A DNA stretch of 64,000 bases from Acidimicrobiales bacterium (GCA_036378675.1 DASUWA010000032.1:62001-126000); one strand, 5' to 3'; numbered from the stretch's first letter, positions 8,848 to 17,468 are shown. Notes: generated by a model not told the origin, from the letters alone. Translations and numbers: made by a program.

Positions 8848-9399
8848 TTACGGTAGCTGTCTGTTCCTGGACGCCGCGGTGAAGTACCGGCCCCTGTAGT
8901 GGATGAGAGGTGCAGGCGGTTCATCGGCAAACTCGAATTCACCGAGCGTTGCTCGGACCAAGAGTGAATATCCCACGTCGACATACGAGGTCAGGGTGGC
9001 CTCGGCTCGCGTCCCGACGTCCTCGAGGATGGGACCGTACTCGGATGCAGAGACTCTCAGACCGTCGAATGGACTGACCGGATAGCGAAGGGCGAACTGG
9101 TCCGCAGCCCGGGTCTGCTCTGCACCGAGAACGTGAACGACGAACCGTTTGCTGACCTGCACCGCGTCCCAGAACTCCGACAGAGGGGCGATCAACCCCA
9201 GGATTGTTGGGGCGTCCCCCTCTGCGACCAGAACCGAGGACACGGTAATCCCGGTCTGGGTCCCGCCTGGTCCGTACGCAGTCCACACGGTGACTGGGGC
9301 AGGTAACTGACCGCGCAGTCGTCTGGCGCCATCCTTGGCGTCCGATGGAACGGCATATGGATCGGAACCGATCCGGTGAAATCCATCGTCCAGGCTCAC
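8848..9399 (-). CDS. Flavin reductase family protein (FMN-binding split barrel)
   Basis: The 183-aa protein begins with a short N-terminal extension, then the split-barrel domain: LPAPVTVWTAYGPGGTQTGIT and SSVLVAEGDAPTILGLIAP, followed by the SKRFVVHVLG core seen in flavin reductases of two-component monooxygenases. It would supply reduced FMN/FAD or act as a flavin-dependent oxidoreductase itself. No cognate monooxygenase is adjacent; the P450 5 kb away does not need it. The GTG start has almost no leader between it and an inverted repeat that overlaps a possible -10 region, suggesting a leaderless, regulated transcript. Confidence 0.8.
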   Translation of the reverse strand: MSLDDGFHRIGSDPYAVPSDAKDGARRLRGQLPAPVTVWTAYGPGGTQTGITVSSVLVAEGDAPTILGLIAPLSEFWDAVQVSKRFVVHVLGAEQTRAADQFALRYPVSPFDGLRVSASEYGPILEDVGTRAEATLTSYVDVGYSLLVRATLGEFEFADEPPAPLIHYRGRYFTAASRNRQLP

Positions 9400-9402
9400 C
9401 TA

Positions 9403-9426
9403 TTTACACTATCGCTGTAGTGCAAA
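9403..9426 (-). promoter_or_regulatory. Candidate operator in front of the flavin reductase gene
   Basis: TTTACACTA (9403-9411) and TAGTGCAAA (9418-9426) form an inverted repeat with one mismatch and a 6-bp spacer, ending 4 bp from the flavin reductase start codon. On the minus strand the arm reads TAGTGTAAAT, which could serve as a -10 element. Shape and position suit a dimeric repressor of TetR/MarR type. Confidence 0.45.
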
Positions 9427-9499
9427 TCTCGCGTGTCTGACATATGCAATCGCACGTAACTCGGATGCACTGGCTCCACGTCTTGGCCATTCTTGTGAT

Positions 9500-10000
9500 G
9501 TGCTCCTACGGCAAGTCGGGATCAATGAACTTGAACGGTTGAAGGACCTACGGCTTCGCGCGCTTCTCGACTCTCCGGGCGCCTTCGGCAGCACCTACGA
9601 ACTCGAGGTGGTTCGGAGTCCACTGTGCTGGCGACCTTGGGTGGACGAGGGATGCGTATTCGTTGTCGAGGGTGACGATCGATGGCTCGGTTTGGTAGCC
9701 GTCTTTCTCGACGGCGAGGACCACTCGATCTGCCATCTGGCTTCGATGTGGACGGATCCGGGCAGTCGAGGCCTCGGCCTCGGAAGAAGACTGCTGGAAT
9801 CGGGTATCGAATGGGCGCGCGACCGGGGTGCAACCGTCGTGCGCCTGGGCGTTGTGGAGGACAATGCCACAGCCCTCCGCCTGTACCGAGGAGCGGGTTT
9901 CGAGCCGACAGGAGCGCGGGAGCCCCTGCATTCTGAACCGTCCAAGACTGTCATCTACATGGAACGAAGCCTCAGGCGCAGCCCTAACCCCATCTGTTGA
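9500..10000 (+). CDS. GNAT-family N-acetyltransferase
   Basis: A 166-aa protein with the GNAT fold. The acetyl-CoA pyrophosphate loop is TDPGSRGLGLGRRLLE (R-G-x-G-x-G), and the C-terminal motif B region NATALRLYRGAGFEPTGARE is typical. It transfers an acetyl group from acetyl-CoA to an amine; the substrate is not predictable. The start is a GTG. It is transcribed away from the flavin reductase gene and converges with the diguanylate cyclase gene. Confidence 0.85.
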   Translation: MLLRQVGINELERLKDLRLRALLDSPGAFGSTYELEVVRSPLCWRPWVDEGCVFVVEGDDRWLGLVAVFLDGEDHSICHLASMWTDPGSRGLGLGRRLLESGIEWARDRGATVVRLGVVEDNATALRLYRGAGFEPTGAREPLHSEPSKTVIYMERSLRRSPNPIC

Positions 10001-10012
10001 CTATGGCTTGAT

Positions 10013-11512
10013 TCACCCCGCAGACGGCGCGGCCTCCGCTTGGGGAAAGACTTCGTGCTCTCCGGCGATCAGGTATCCGTTTCTGCCCGAGTCCTTGGCG
10101 CTATACATGGCCAAGTCGGCGTCGCGGAGCATCGTCTCGACGTCATCGTGACCAGAACGGCTGACCGCGACTCCGACGCTGGCCCCAACAGTAACTGTCA
10201 GGTTCCCGATATCTACGGGACGGCTGACTTCGGCCACGATTCGTTCTGCCAGACTACGAACGCATTGAATGTTCTGGACGGTCCCGATGTCCTCCATGAC
10301 GACGGCGAACTCGTCACCGCCCATACGCGCAACCGTGTCTTCGAGTCTCACGACTTGCGCAAGGCGCCTGCCGATTTCGCGGAGAAGGGCATCCCCGACT
10401 TCGTGCCCCTTTGTGTCGTTGACTGTCTTGAACCGGTCGAGGTCCAGGTAAAGGACTGCGACAGCATGGTTCTGTCGCCGCGCTTTCGACAGCGCCTGGT
10501 TCAGACGTTCGAGGAGCATTGGCCGGTTGGCGAGCCCGGTCAGGCTGTCGTGGTACGCCTGGTAAGCAAGCTGTTCCTGGAACTTCCGCCGCGCCATCTC
10601 GCGCTTATACCCGAGGATGATGATCAATACCGAGGCGATCGCGAGGAGAGCCGTGATGGCGACTTCGACCCGAAGGTTGCTGGCGTGGATCGGTCCAAAG
10701 AACTCAGTGGAGGCTTGAATGGTGAAGCCTGACCATCCGCTGACACCAAAAGGTGCGTAGCTGACCAAGGAGCCATTCTGCGTGTAATCCCCGGACAGGC
10801 TGCGTTGCAGAGCAAGGACTGCACGAGGTTGACCAATCGATCTCCCGACGTCGGCAGGATCCGTGCTTGCGGCGATCGTTCCGTGGGAGTCGACGACGTA
10901 TGACTTGCCGGTTTTTCCGTAACGAATCGACTGGACGTAGGTTTCCAGCGCCGACCGATCAAGTCGCACAAAGCCGACGAACAACGCCTTCGTCTGTCCT
11001 CCCACCGTCAAAGGGACGGCCATCGCGACGACGGGAATTCGGCCAACTTCCATGACTGAGCTGACGTCCGGCTGACCCGACGTGAGGGATGCCACCATGG
11101 GTTGGTAACCCGGGTCGCCAGCCGGAGGGAGGCCGGGACCACTCGTGTACGCGTTGATCGTCTTTCCGTCGAGACTTACCAGGGCTGCGCCATAGTTGAG
11201 CAGGACCGCGTGGGTTACAAAGGTCTGAAGCCGGGAGGTGTCGGCGGGGTCCCCGGGGCGAAGCGACCAAGTCCCGGTGGAGGAGTAGTCGAGACCCTCT
11301 TTGAGGCTGAACAGCACGTATTGCTTGCCGAGCGAAGCCAGGGTCGCCTGGAGGACCTCTCGATCATGCCGATGCAGGGCTGCGGACTTTGAACCCGCAG
11401 ATGACGAAAGCGCTACGCCCAGAGCTCCCGTAGCGAGAACCAGGACCACGCTTACCGCGAAGGGGACGACTCGGCGATATCCGGGCACTCGGTTCTGATC
11501 GGCCTGACGCAA
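10013..11512 (-). CDS. Membrane diguanylate cyclase with extracellular sensor domain
   Basis: 499 aa: transmembrane helix near residues 14-36, an extracytoplasmic dCache/CHASE-like sensor (about 40-275, with GKTGKSYVVDSHGTIAAS), a second helix near 280-302, then a GGDEF domain. The active-site motif is intact (ARMGGDEFAVV) and so is the substrate region YLDLDRFKTVND. An RxxD inhibitory I-site (RLED) stands five residues before GGDEF, so product feedback is likely. The enzyme makes c-di-GMP from two GTP. No EAL domain is present. It lies 103 bp downstream of a surface-protein gene on the same strand. Confidence 0.93.
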   Translation of the reverse strand: MRQADQNRVPGYRRVVPFAVSVVLVLATGALGVALSSSAGSKSAALHRHDREVLQATLASLGKQYVLFSLKEGLDYSSTGTWSLRPGDPADTSRLQTFVTHAVLLNYGAALVSLDGKTINAYTSGPGLPPAGDPGYQPMVASLTSGQPDVSSVMEVGRIPVVAMAVPLTVGGQTKALFVGFVRLDRSALETYVQSIRYGKTGKSYVVDSHGTIAASTDPADVGRSIGQPRAVLALQRSLSGDYTQNGSLVSYAPFGVSGWSGFTIQASTEFFGPIHASNLRVEVAITALLAIASVLIIILGYKREMARRKFQEQLAYQAYHDSLTGLANRPMLLERLNQALSKARRQNHAVAVLYLDLDRFKTVNDTKGHEVGDALLREIGRRLAQVVRLEDTVARMGGDEFAVVMEDIGTVQNIQCVRSLAERIVAEVSRPVDIGNLTVTVGASVGVAVSRSGHDDVETMLRDADLAMYSAKDSGRNGYLIAGEHEVFPQAEAAPSAG

Positions 11513-11615
11513 TGATCACTGAAGGACATTTTGTCTACCCGGGGTTGCCCGAAGTTTCCGGGGATCGACAGGGTATGTCGGGCCCGCGTGCGCAGGCCCG
11601 AGTGGTCGCGTTTTG

Positions 11616-12821
11616 CTACGAGCGGGACTGGATCCAGCGCCGGCTCGTGCCCAGGACCAGGCCGCCGGCGAGGACCAGGATGAGCCCGATCGCCGCCAAC
11701 TCCTCAGACATCGAACCGGTGAAGGCGAGGGCCGAGACAGGGTGCGAGGCGGGCGTCGTGCTCGCCGGGGCGCTCGTCGTGCTGGATCCACCGGGAGTTG
11801 AAGCGTGCGCGGGATCGGTAGTCGCCGGGTCGGTCGGCGGCGGGACGTGGCTGGACGTCGGGCCGTTCCCCGGATCCGAGACCGTGGCAGTCTGCAGGAC
11901 CGGAGCTGTGGTCGGAGAGCTTGTGCCCGGATCAACCGGAACGGTGGTGGTGGGATCGACGGTGGTGGTCGGCGCCACGGTGGTGGTGGGATCGTCGGTG
12001 GTGGTCGGCGCCACGGTGGTGGTGGGATCGTCGGTCGTGGCCGGCGCCACGGTTGTGGTCGGATCGACGGTCGTCGTGGGTGCGACGGTCGTCGTGGGTG
12101 CGACGGTGGTGGTCGGGTCGACGGTGGTGGTCGGGTCGACGGTGGTGGTCGGCGAATCCGATGCACCGAGGACCGGCGGCTTGACGCTGACCGTCGCAAC
12201 GTTTCCCGAACCCCCAGAGATCACCCACAGGTCGCTCTTCGAGCTGTTCAGCTGGCCACTCGGCTGGTTCAGAACCGTGAGGGCCCAAGTGCAGACGATG
12301 TTCCCGTTCGAGTCAGCGGTGACTTGGGGAAGGCTGCCGCTGCTGATCGTCGGGGGAGTCTGAGGAAAACTACCCGAGCCCGGCGCGATCACGTAGTGGC
12401 TTGTGACGGGGTTCGCCGACCCGGACACACAGCCGAGGACGAGCGTGTAGTTCCCGTAGTAGAAGTTGTGCGACGACAGACCTTCATAGGCATCCTCGAG
12501 GGTCAATACCTGGCCGGGCTGAAGACCCGTGTCGGCCAGGTATCCGCTCATTAGGGAGGTGCCCTCTGCCACGTCGCACCCCATCGACGTGTTGATGTTC
12601 TGCTGTAGGCCGGAGCCGGTTGGGACGCCGCAAAGGGAGGGGGTGGCGTTGGCGGAAGGAACGAACACGCTGGAGACTGTCAGCAACCCGCCGGTCGCGA
12701 GGGTCATGGAACCGACAAGCGAGAGGGCCTTGACGACCGGGAGTCGCCGGCCGCCGAAGGCACCGTGGCGTGCTGCCCGTGAGTGCCGCTTGGCCGTTTG
12801 ATTGTCTGCCTGGATTGTCAT
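11616..12821 (-). CDS. Secreted surface protein with PTTTV(D/A) repeats and LAFTG wall anchor
   Basis: Translation from the ATG at 12821 (GAGGG 9 nt upstream) gives 401 aa with a long, basic N-terminus and signal peptide ending near SANA. An extracellular domain of about 170 residues with several Cys follows, then 12 hexapeptide repeats (PTTTVD/PTTTVA/PTTTDD), a Pro/Thr/Ser-rich stalk and a C-terminal sorting signal: LAFTG, hydrophobic helix, RRWIQSRS. LAxTG is the motif of class E sortases in Actinobacteria. The globular domain is not one I recognise. The open frame extends 46 codons upstream but that part lacks a signal-peptide start. No sortase gene is in the window. Confidence 0.85.
   Translation of the reverse strand: MTIQADNQTAKRHSRAARHGAFGGRRLPVVKALSLVGSMTLATGGLLTVSSVFVPSANATPSLCGVPTGSGLQQNINTSMGCDVAEGTSLMSGYLADTGLQPGQVLTLEDAYEGLSSHNFYYGNYTLVLGCVSGSANPVTSHYVIAPGSGSFPQTPPTISSGSLPQVTADSNGNIVCTWALTVLNQPSGQLNSSKSDLWVISGGSGNVATVSVKPPVLGASDSPTTTVDPTTTVDPTTTVAPTTTVAPTTTVDPTTTVAPATTDDPTTTVAPTTTDDPTTTVAPTTTVDPTTTVPVDPGTSSPTTAPVLQTATVSDPGNGPTSSHVPPPTDPATTDPAHASTPGGSSTTSAPASTTPASHPVSALAFTGSMSEELAAIGLILVLAGGLVLGTSRRWIQSRS
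11937..12152 (-). repeat. Twelve 18-bp tandem repeats coding PTTTVx
   Basis: 216 bp made of 12 units of 18 bp, each coding Pro-Thr/Ala-Thr-Thr-Val/Asp-Asp/Ala/Pro. They form the stalk of the LAFTG-anchored protein. Several neighbouring units are almost identical at DNA level, so copy number may vary between strains. Confidence 0.9.
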
Positions 12822-13277
12822 GTCCGGTGACCCTCGCTCGCTTCTTTGGAATGAGTTCGATAAGAACGGTAAAAGTCCCATGACAAGGACAATGAGGGAT
12901 AAACCCAACGGACACTCAACACCCAAATACGGCTCCGAATTCGTGCCAGAAAGGGCCAAAAAATCGGCCCATAAAGGTACGAACCGTCAAAATTCTCCAG
13001 GTGGCTGGGAGGCTCCTGTGTTCTGGCTTTTCTCCGATTCGTTCCTGGATTTCGGGTTCGTTCCCCACTGCATCCACCTGCGGGTTCGTGTCGCACCATC
13101 CAGTAGGGCCATAACAACGCCTAGTCCCCCCGAATTGGGGTCCGACAGCGGCCCCGCGTGGCTAAATCGTCGAAAGTTCTGGACGAATACATCTCCACCC
13201 CAGCCGAATTGGTGGGGGAGTTGACGTCGGTCTTATGGTGACCCTGAGAGGCTGACTCGGGTCCGCCGGGAGGCCCC
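12822..13277 (-). promoter_or_regulatory. Long leader/promoter region of the LAFTG surface protein
   Basis: 456 bp without a credible gene. It must contain the promoter of the surface protein. Features seen are a perfect 7-bp pair, CAGGTGG (12998-13004) with CCACCTG (13074-13080), enclosing about 70 nt, and the small inverted repeat CCCC-GAATT-GGGG near 13128-13140. Read on the minus strand, the stretch from about 13105 to 13040 contains GCGACACG, GTGGGGA and CGAACCCGA in the same order as the RNA-like elements at 24077 and 24397. It may be a divergent third copy, but this is weak. Confidence 0.35.
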
Positions 13278-14648
13278 TTAGATCGCTCCGATACCACGAG
13301 CGCAGCGCACCATCGCCTCGACACTCCTTGTCACGTCTGATTCCGTCGTGGACCACCCCGAAACGCTGATCCTCATCGCCGCGTGTCCGTCCCAGTTGGT
13401 CGGCCCGCACCAACAAGTGCCGTCCTGCTGAATCGACCGGATCCATCGGGACGTCAGCTCGTCTGACCGGGCACGAACGACAACCTGGTTGAGGACCACC
13501 TCGTTGAGGACCTCGAGCCCAGAGTCACTGAGACCCCGGGCGATGGTCGCCGCGTGGGTGCAGCACCGGTCCACAAGAGCTGCCACGCCGGATCGGCCCA
13601 GGGTCCGGAGAACCGCCCAGATTTCGATCTGGCGTGCCCGCTGCGACGACTGGGGGGTGTGGTGCATCGCCTCGTAGCCACCGTCGGGCGGGAGGTAGCC
13701 GGCGACAGAGGCGAACGTGCGCCGAAGATCCTCGCCCCTACGGACGAACGCAATCCCCGAGTCGTAGGTCACATTGAGCCACTTGTGGGCGTCGGTGGCC
13801 CACGAGTCAGCGTCCGCCAACCCCACGCAGAGCCTGTCGGCCAGGGCCGGCGAAGCCAGCGCCCACAAGCCGAACGCGCCGTCGACGTGAACCCAACCGT
13901 CACGCCAGCGGGCCCACCGAACGACCTCTGCGAACGGGTCGAAGGCCCCACCGTTCACCTCGCCGGCCTGAAGGCAGACAATCGCCGGACCATCGATATC
14001 CGGTAGGAGCTCCGCACGCAGGCGTCCCGCGTGGTCGGTCGGGACCGTGATCACCCGGCTGCGGCCCAGGCCGACGAATCCAAGTGCTTTCAGCACCGTC
14101 GAATGCGCCTGCGCACCGACCACGACCGGAATCTCGGGCGCCCCGAAGAGGCCGGAAGCTTGAACGTCCCAACCCCGACGAGAAAGCAGGTGGTCGCGGG
14201 CGGCAGCCAGGCACGAGGCGTTCGCCTCAGTCGCGCCCGTGACGAACGCCGCTTCGGTGCCTTCTGGCAGCCCGAGCAGTTCCACCAGCCACCGCCGGGC
14301 AACTGTTGACAAAGAGTCGGCCACAGGAGACATGACCGGCAGCGCTGAGTTCTGGTCCCAGGCCGCACCGATCCAGGAAGCCGCGACGGCTACCGGGAAG
14401 GCGCCGCCGATCACGAAGCCGAAGTAGCGACTCCCGGCTGTCGCGACGGTCGCGGGCGACCCAGCTTCGTCAAGCAGAGCAATCGTCTCCGCGGGATCGC
14501 TGGGGCGACTCGGCAGCTTTTCGTCGAACCGTCCGAGAGCCTCCAATGCGGCCTGTGCCGGCGCTACGGCCCGGTCGTCGATGTGGTCCAGATAGCGCGC
14601 CGCTCTTCGGGCGGCGTCGGCAAGGAGCTGGTCTGAGTCAGCGGTCAA
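13278..14648 (-). CDS. PLP-dependent group II decarboxylase family protein
   Basis: About 456 aa if started at the TTG at 14648, which overlaps the P450 stop in a TTGA junction. Upstream codons of the open frame antisense/overlap the P450 and look non-coding. The fold-type I core has HVDGAFGLWA (pyridine-ring Asp) and TDAHKWLNVTYDSG with the Schiff-base Lys; the TGATEANASCLAAARDHL stretch binds phosphate. The family contains aromatic-L-amino-acid, glutamate and tyrosine decarboxylases as well as lyases; the substrate is unknown. The coupling with a P450 and a lipoprotein hydrolase on the same strand suggests a shared pathway. Confidence 0.82.
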   Translation of the reverse strand: MTADSDQLLADAARRAARYLDHIDDRAVAPAQAALEALGRFDEKLPSRPSDPAETIALLDEAGSPATVATAGSRYFGFVIGGAFPVAVAASWIGAAWDQNSALPVMSPVADSLSTVARRWLVELLGLPEGTEAAFVTGATEANASCLAAARDHLLSRRGWDVQASGLFGAPEIPVVVGAQAHSTVLKALGFVGLGRSRVITVPTDHAGRLRAELLPDIDGPAIVCLQAGEVNGGAFDPFAEVVRWARWRDGWVHVDGAFGLWALASPALADRLCVGLADADSWATDAHKWLNVTYDSGIAFVRRGEDLRRTFASVAGYLPPDGGYEAMHHTPQSSQRARQIEIWAVLRTLGRSGVAALVDRCCTHAATIARGLSDSGLEVLNEVVLNQVVVRARSDELTSRWIRSIQQDGTCWCGPTNWDGHAAMRISVSGWSTTESDVTRSVEAMVRCARGIGAI

Positions 14649-15904
14649 GACTTGAAGGAGTACGCCACGGGGAGGTGCTTGACCCCGGACACGAACGCCG
14701 ATTCCGACCACTCGGCCTTCCCGGCAGGTTCGATGTGATCGAGTTGTGGTGCCAGCTTCGCAAGCATCGTACGGATCTCCCGGCGCGCGAATTGGCTGCC
14801 CAAACAGAAGTGCGCCCCGAGGCCGAAGGATAGGAGCTTGTCCGCGTTGGGGCGGCGGACGTCGAAGGAGTTCGGTTGGTCGAACAGGTCCTCGTCCCGG
14901 TTGGCGCTCGGATAGGAAAGCAGCACCCTGCCCCCTCCTGGGATGTTTACGCCACCCACGGCCGAATCTTCGGTGGCGTACCTGAGAAAATGACGAACGG
15001 GTGACGTCCACCGGATGCACTCGTCCGCGGCATTCCCCGCAAGCGAGGGGTCGTCAGCGATGAGCTGCAGCTGCGAAGGATCCCGCAGGATTGCTTCCAT
15101 GCCGCCGGCAAGGGCGAACGACGTCGTGTCGTGGCCCGCGGTCGCCACGATGATGTAGTACCAGAGCCGGTGAGCCTCGTCCATTTCGTGCCCGCCTGGC
15201 TTTCCATTGGCGATGACGGTCGCGAGGTCGTCGGTTGGATGGCTGCGCCGTTCGTCGGTGAGCTCGTTGAAGTACTGGATGAACTTCATCACCGACTCGA
15301 TCAAGCGCGCCTCGGGGTCTGCCGCCTCGCCCATGAACTCGGGATCGGCTGCACCGAACAGCCCCTGGGTCAGCTCGAGCATCAGTGGTTCGTCCGCCTC
15401 GGGGACGCCGTAGATGTCCATGATCACTCGAAGGGTGTACGGCTGGGCGATGTCACTGGCGAAGTCGCACCCACCGCCCATTTCGCGCAACTTGCCGATG
15501 AAATGGTCGGCGATCGCCTCTATGCGCGGTTGCCGTTGCTTGACCGTCGCAGGTTTGAACCAGTCGTTGGTTACCTGGCGATGCTCGCGATGGTCCTGGC
15601 CGTCAAGGTGGATGAGCGTCTTCGGCTCAGGAATTCCCTGGGCGAGCATCCGGTGCCAGTCTTCGTCCGGCCCCAGGACCGAGCGCGTGGTGTTGATCCA
15701 GTGGTCGTTGTCGCGGGACACGGCGAACACGTCCGCGTAACGCGTCAGCACCCAGAACGGGGTGAATCCGTCGAGTTCTACATAGAGGACGGGAGTCGAC
15801 CTCCTTATCTCGGCGACTTGTGCGTGCCAACGGTCCATGTCCGCCCATTCCCCGGGGTAGGCGAACAGCTCCCCCAACTTGCCGGTGCCCATGTCAACTG
15901 TCAC
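14645..15904 (-). CDS. Cytochrome P450
   Basis: A 419-aa bacterial P450. I-helix oxygen motif AGHDTTS, K-helix ExxR in DECIRWTSPVRH, and the heme-binding loop FGLGAHFCLGSQFAR with the thiolate Cys are all present. It is soluble with no N-terminal anchor, so it would use separate ferredoxin/reductase partners, none of which are nearby. The sequence flavour (HLDGQDHREHRQVTNDWF) suggests relatives of mycobacterial and Acidimicrobiia CYPs acting on lipids, steroids or terpenes; that is inference. The gene starts 16 bp after the hydrolase gene and its stop overlaps the decarboxylase start. Confidence 0.94.
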   Translation of the reverse strand: MTVDMGTGKLGELFAYPGEWADMDRWHAQVAEIRRSTPVLYVELDGFTPFWVLTRYADVFAVSRDNDHWINTTRSVLGPDEDWHRMLAQGIPEPKTLIHLDGQDHREHRQVTNDWFKPATVKQRQPRIEAIADHFIGKLREMGGGCDFASDIAQPYTLRVIMDIYGVPEADEPLMLELTQGLFGAADPEFMGEAADPEARLIESVMKFIQYFNELTDERRSHPTDDLATVIANGKPGGHEMDEAHRLWYYIIVATAGHDTTSFALAGGMEAILRDPSQLQLIADDPSLAGNAADECIRWTSPVRHFLRYATEDSAVGGVNIPGGGRVLLSYPSANRDEDLFDQPNSFDVRRPNADKLLSFGLGAHFCLGSQFARREIRTMLAKLAPQLDHIEPAGKAEWSESAFVSGVKHLPVAYSFKS

Positions 15905-15920
15905 GAAGCCGAACGTACTC

Positions 15921-16904
15921 TCAACCTGACGAGAGTGCGAACAAAGGTGAACCGGCAGTCGCGGATCCGATCCGGGCCACTGGACCGTCGGATGCGACGT
16001 ACGCGTCGACGAAGCCCTCGGTCACCGCCTCGATCCCCGCAAGCCACGCACTCCCGGCTTGCAGCGGGGGAAGGTGTCCTCCACCTTTGATGACGAGCAG
16101 GAACTTTGGCGAAGCCCCGTCCTGGTACGTCGTATATCCGTATGAGGGCGGATTGATGTTGTCGGCGTCTCCCTGGGTGACGAGCATCGGCGGGTTGGAG
16201 GTGTGGCTCACCCCCGGGAGCTCCTGTACCGACATCGCTACCAGCGCCCGAAACGCCGGCTCGCCCGCGGGAGTTGGTGCGATGCTCGCCGCCAGGGCGC
16301 TCTCGGCTCCATCGCTGTGGCCCGCTACGCAGACACGTAGAGGATCGATTCGCGCGGCCACGGCGGATCCCGTTGCCACCAGTGAGTCGGTTACGAAGCG
16401 AATGTCGTCGGGCTGGTTGTTGATGTCGTTTTCGTCCAGGTTCGCTCCTGCGATGTCCTGGTCGGTCAGAGGGAACTCTGGCGCGGCGACCACGTACCCG
16501 TGGGCGACCCACGCCTGGAGCATCGACTCGTACGGCGCAGGTCCGACCTGATAACCGTGGGCGAAGACGATGAGCGGGGACCGCCGCGAAACCAGTGGGT
16601 ACCAGACCAACGTGGTCAAGGCACGGGAGTTGCTTACGGTGTGACCGTGGCTCACGGTCGGCCGGCTGGAGTCGACCAGTTGCACAGTCGTCGATCCGAC
16701 CTGGTACGGCGGACCGGGCGGCAGAGTCGGCTTAGGCGGCGCGCTCGTCGGCGTGGTCGACGAGGTGGACGAGGTCGATGTGGTCGATGGACCAGCCGTA
16801 GGGGGCACCGTCACGGCTGGAGGAGTCCCGCGAGACGCGGCAGCCCCGCTGCACGCCGCCGCGCCGACAAGGACGCATACCCCTACTGCCGCCATGGGCC
16901 GCAC
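15921..16904 (-). CDS. Alpha/beta-hydrolase lipoprotein
   Basis: The 327-aa protein begins with a lipoprotein signal peptide (VLVGAAAC-SG), then a Thr/Ser/Pro-rich linker (residues 25-65), then an alpha/beta-hydrolase domain. Nucleophile elbow GHSDGAES, oxyanion region FAHGYQVGP, acidic residue probably in TQGDADNIN and the His in GGGHLPPL. The architecture resembles PAF-acetylhydrolase/chlorophyllase-like esterases secreted and anchored outside the membrane. It is the first gene of a three-gene minus-strand group with the P450 and decarboxylase. Substrate unknown. Confidence 0.82.
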   Translation of the reverse strand: MRPMAAVGVCVLVGAAACSGAAASRGTPPAVTVPPTAGPSTTSTSSTSSTTPTSAPPKPTLPPGPPYQVGSTTVQLVDSSRPTVSHGHTVSNSRALTTLVWYPLVSRRSPLIVFAHGYQVGPAPYESMLQAWVAHGYVVAAPEFPLTDQDIAGANLDENDINNQPDDIRFVTDSLVATGSAVAARIDPLRVCVAGHSDGAESALAASIAPTPAGEPAFRALVAMSVQELPGVSHTSNPPMLVTQGDADNINPPSYGYTTYQDGASPKFLLVIKGGGHLPPLQAGSAWLAGIEAVTEGFVDAYVASDGPVARIGSATAGSPLFALSSG

Positions 16905-16958
16905 ACCTTGAACCTAGACGACTCAAGCAAAGCCCTTGTATCGCCGTACCCTGATGTC

Positions 16959-17468
16959 ATGCCCGTCACCCGCATGAATCACGCCGTCCTGTACGTGCGA
17001 GATGTCAAGAAGACCGTCGCCTTCTACAAGGACGTGCTTGACTTCCGGGTCAAGTTCGAGATCCCCGGGCAAGCGGCCTTCCTGCAGGCCCCGGCGAGCC
17101 AGAACGACCACGATCTCGGGCTGTTCCAGATCGGCGCGGACGCGCGTCCATCCGAGGCGGGGCGCGGCACCGTCGGCCTCTACCACATCGCCTGGGAGGT
17201 CGACACCCTGGACGAACTCGAACGGGCCGCCGGCAAGCTCCGCGACGCTGGCGCTCTGGTGGGTGCGTCCGACCATGGGACCACGAAGGCGCTGTACGCC
17301 CACGATCCCGACGGTCTCGAGTTCGAGGTGTGCTGGCTCGTGCCAGCCGACCGGTTGCCTGTTGAGATCGACGCCATCACCAAGCCTCTCGACCTGGCGG
17401 CGGAAAAGGCTCGCTATGGAGGCTCGACCAGAGGCGGAGTCGGCGTGTCATTTCCCGCTTTGGTCTGA
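16959..17468 (+). CDS. VOC-family (glyoxalase/dioxygenase-fold) protein
   Basis: A 169-aa protein starting at the ATG in front of PVTRMNHAVLYVRD. The open frame runs far upstream, but that part lies antisense to the hydrolase gene. It has the paired beta-alpha-beta-beta-beta modules of the vicinal-oxygen-chelate fold: NHAVLYVRDVKKTVAFYKDVL at the N-terminus, LYHIAWEVDTLDELERA in the middle and YAHDPDGLEFEVCW near the end. His and Glu at these places are likely metal ligands. Catechol-dioxygenase-like or glyoxalase-like chemistry is possible; the sequence does not decide. Confidence 0.85.
   Translation: MPVTRMNHAVLYVRDVKKTVAFYKDVLDFRVKFEIPGQAAFLQAPASQNDHDLGLFQIGADARPSEAGRGTVGLYHIAWEVDTLDELERAAGKLRDAGALVGASDHGTTKALYAHDPDGLEFEVCWLVPADRLPVEIDAITKPLDLAAEKARYGGSTRGGVGVSFPALV

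Noticed and set aside
11937-12152. Possible CRISPR-like array
   Set aside because: The 18-bp units are directly joined with no spacers and code for a hexapeptide stalk. No cas gene is near.
12822-13277. c-di-GMP-I or c-di-AMP (ydaO) riboswitch in the surface-protein leader
   Set aside because: The conserved words of both classes, as I remember them, are not present together. Only generic GGGGAACC-like words occur. A covariance search is needed to be sure.
13278-15020. 580-aa form of the PLP decarboxylase
   Set aside because: The first 124 codons overlap the P450 gene in another frame and are Arg/Pro-rich noise. The TTG at 14648 in the P450 stop is the better start.
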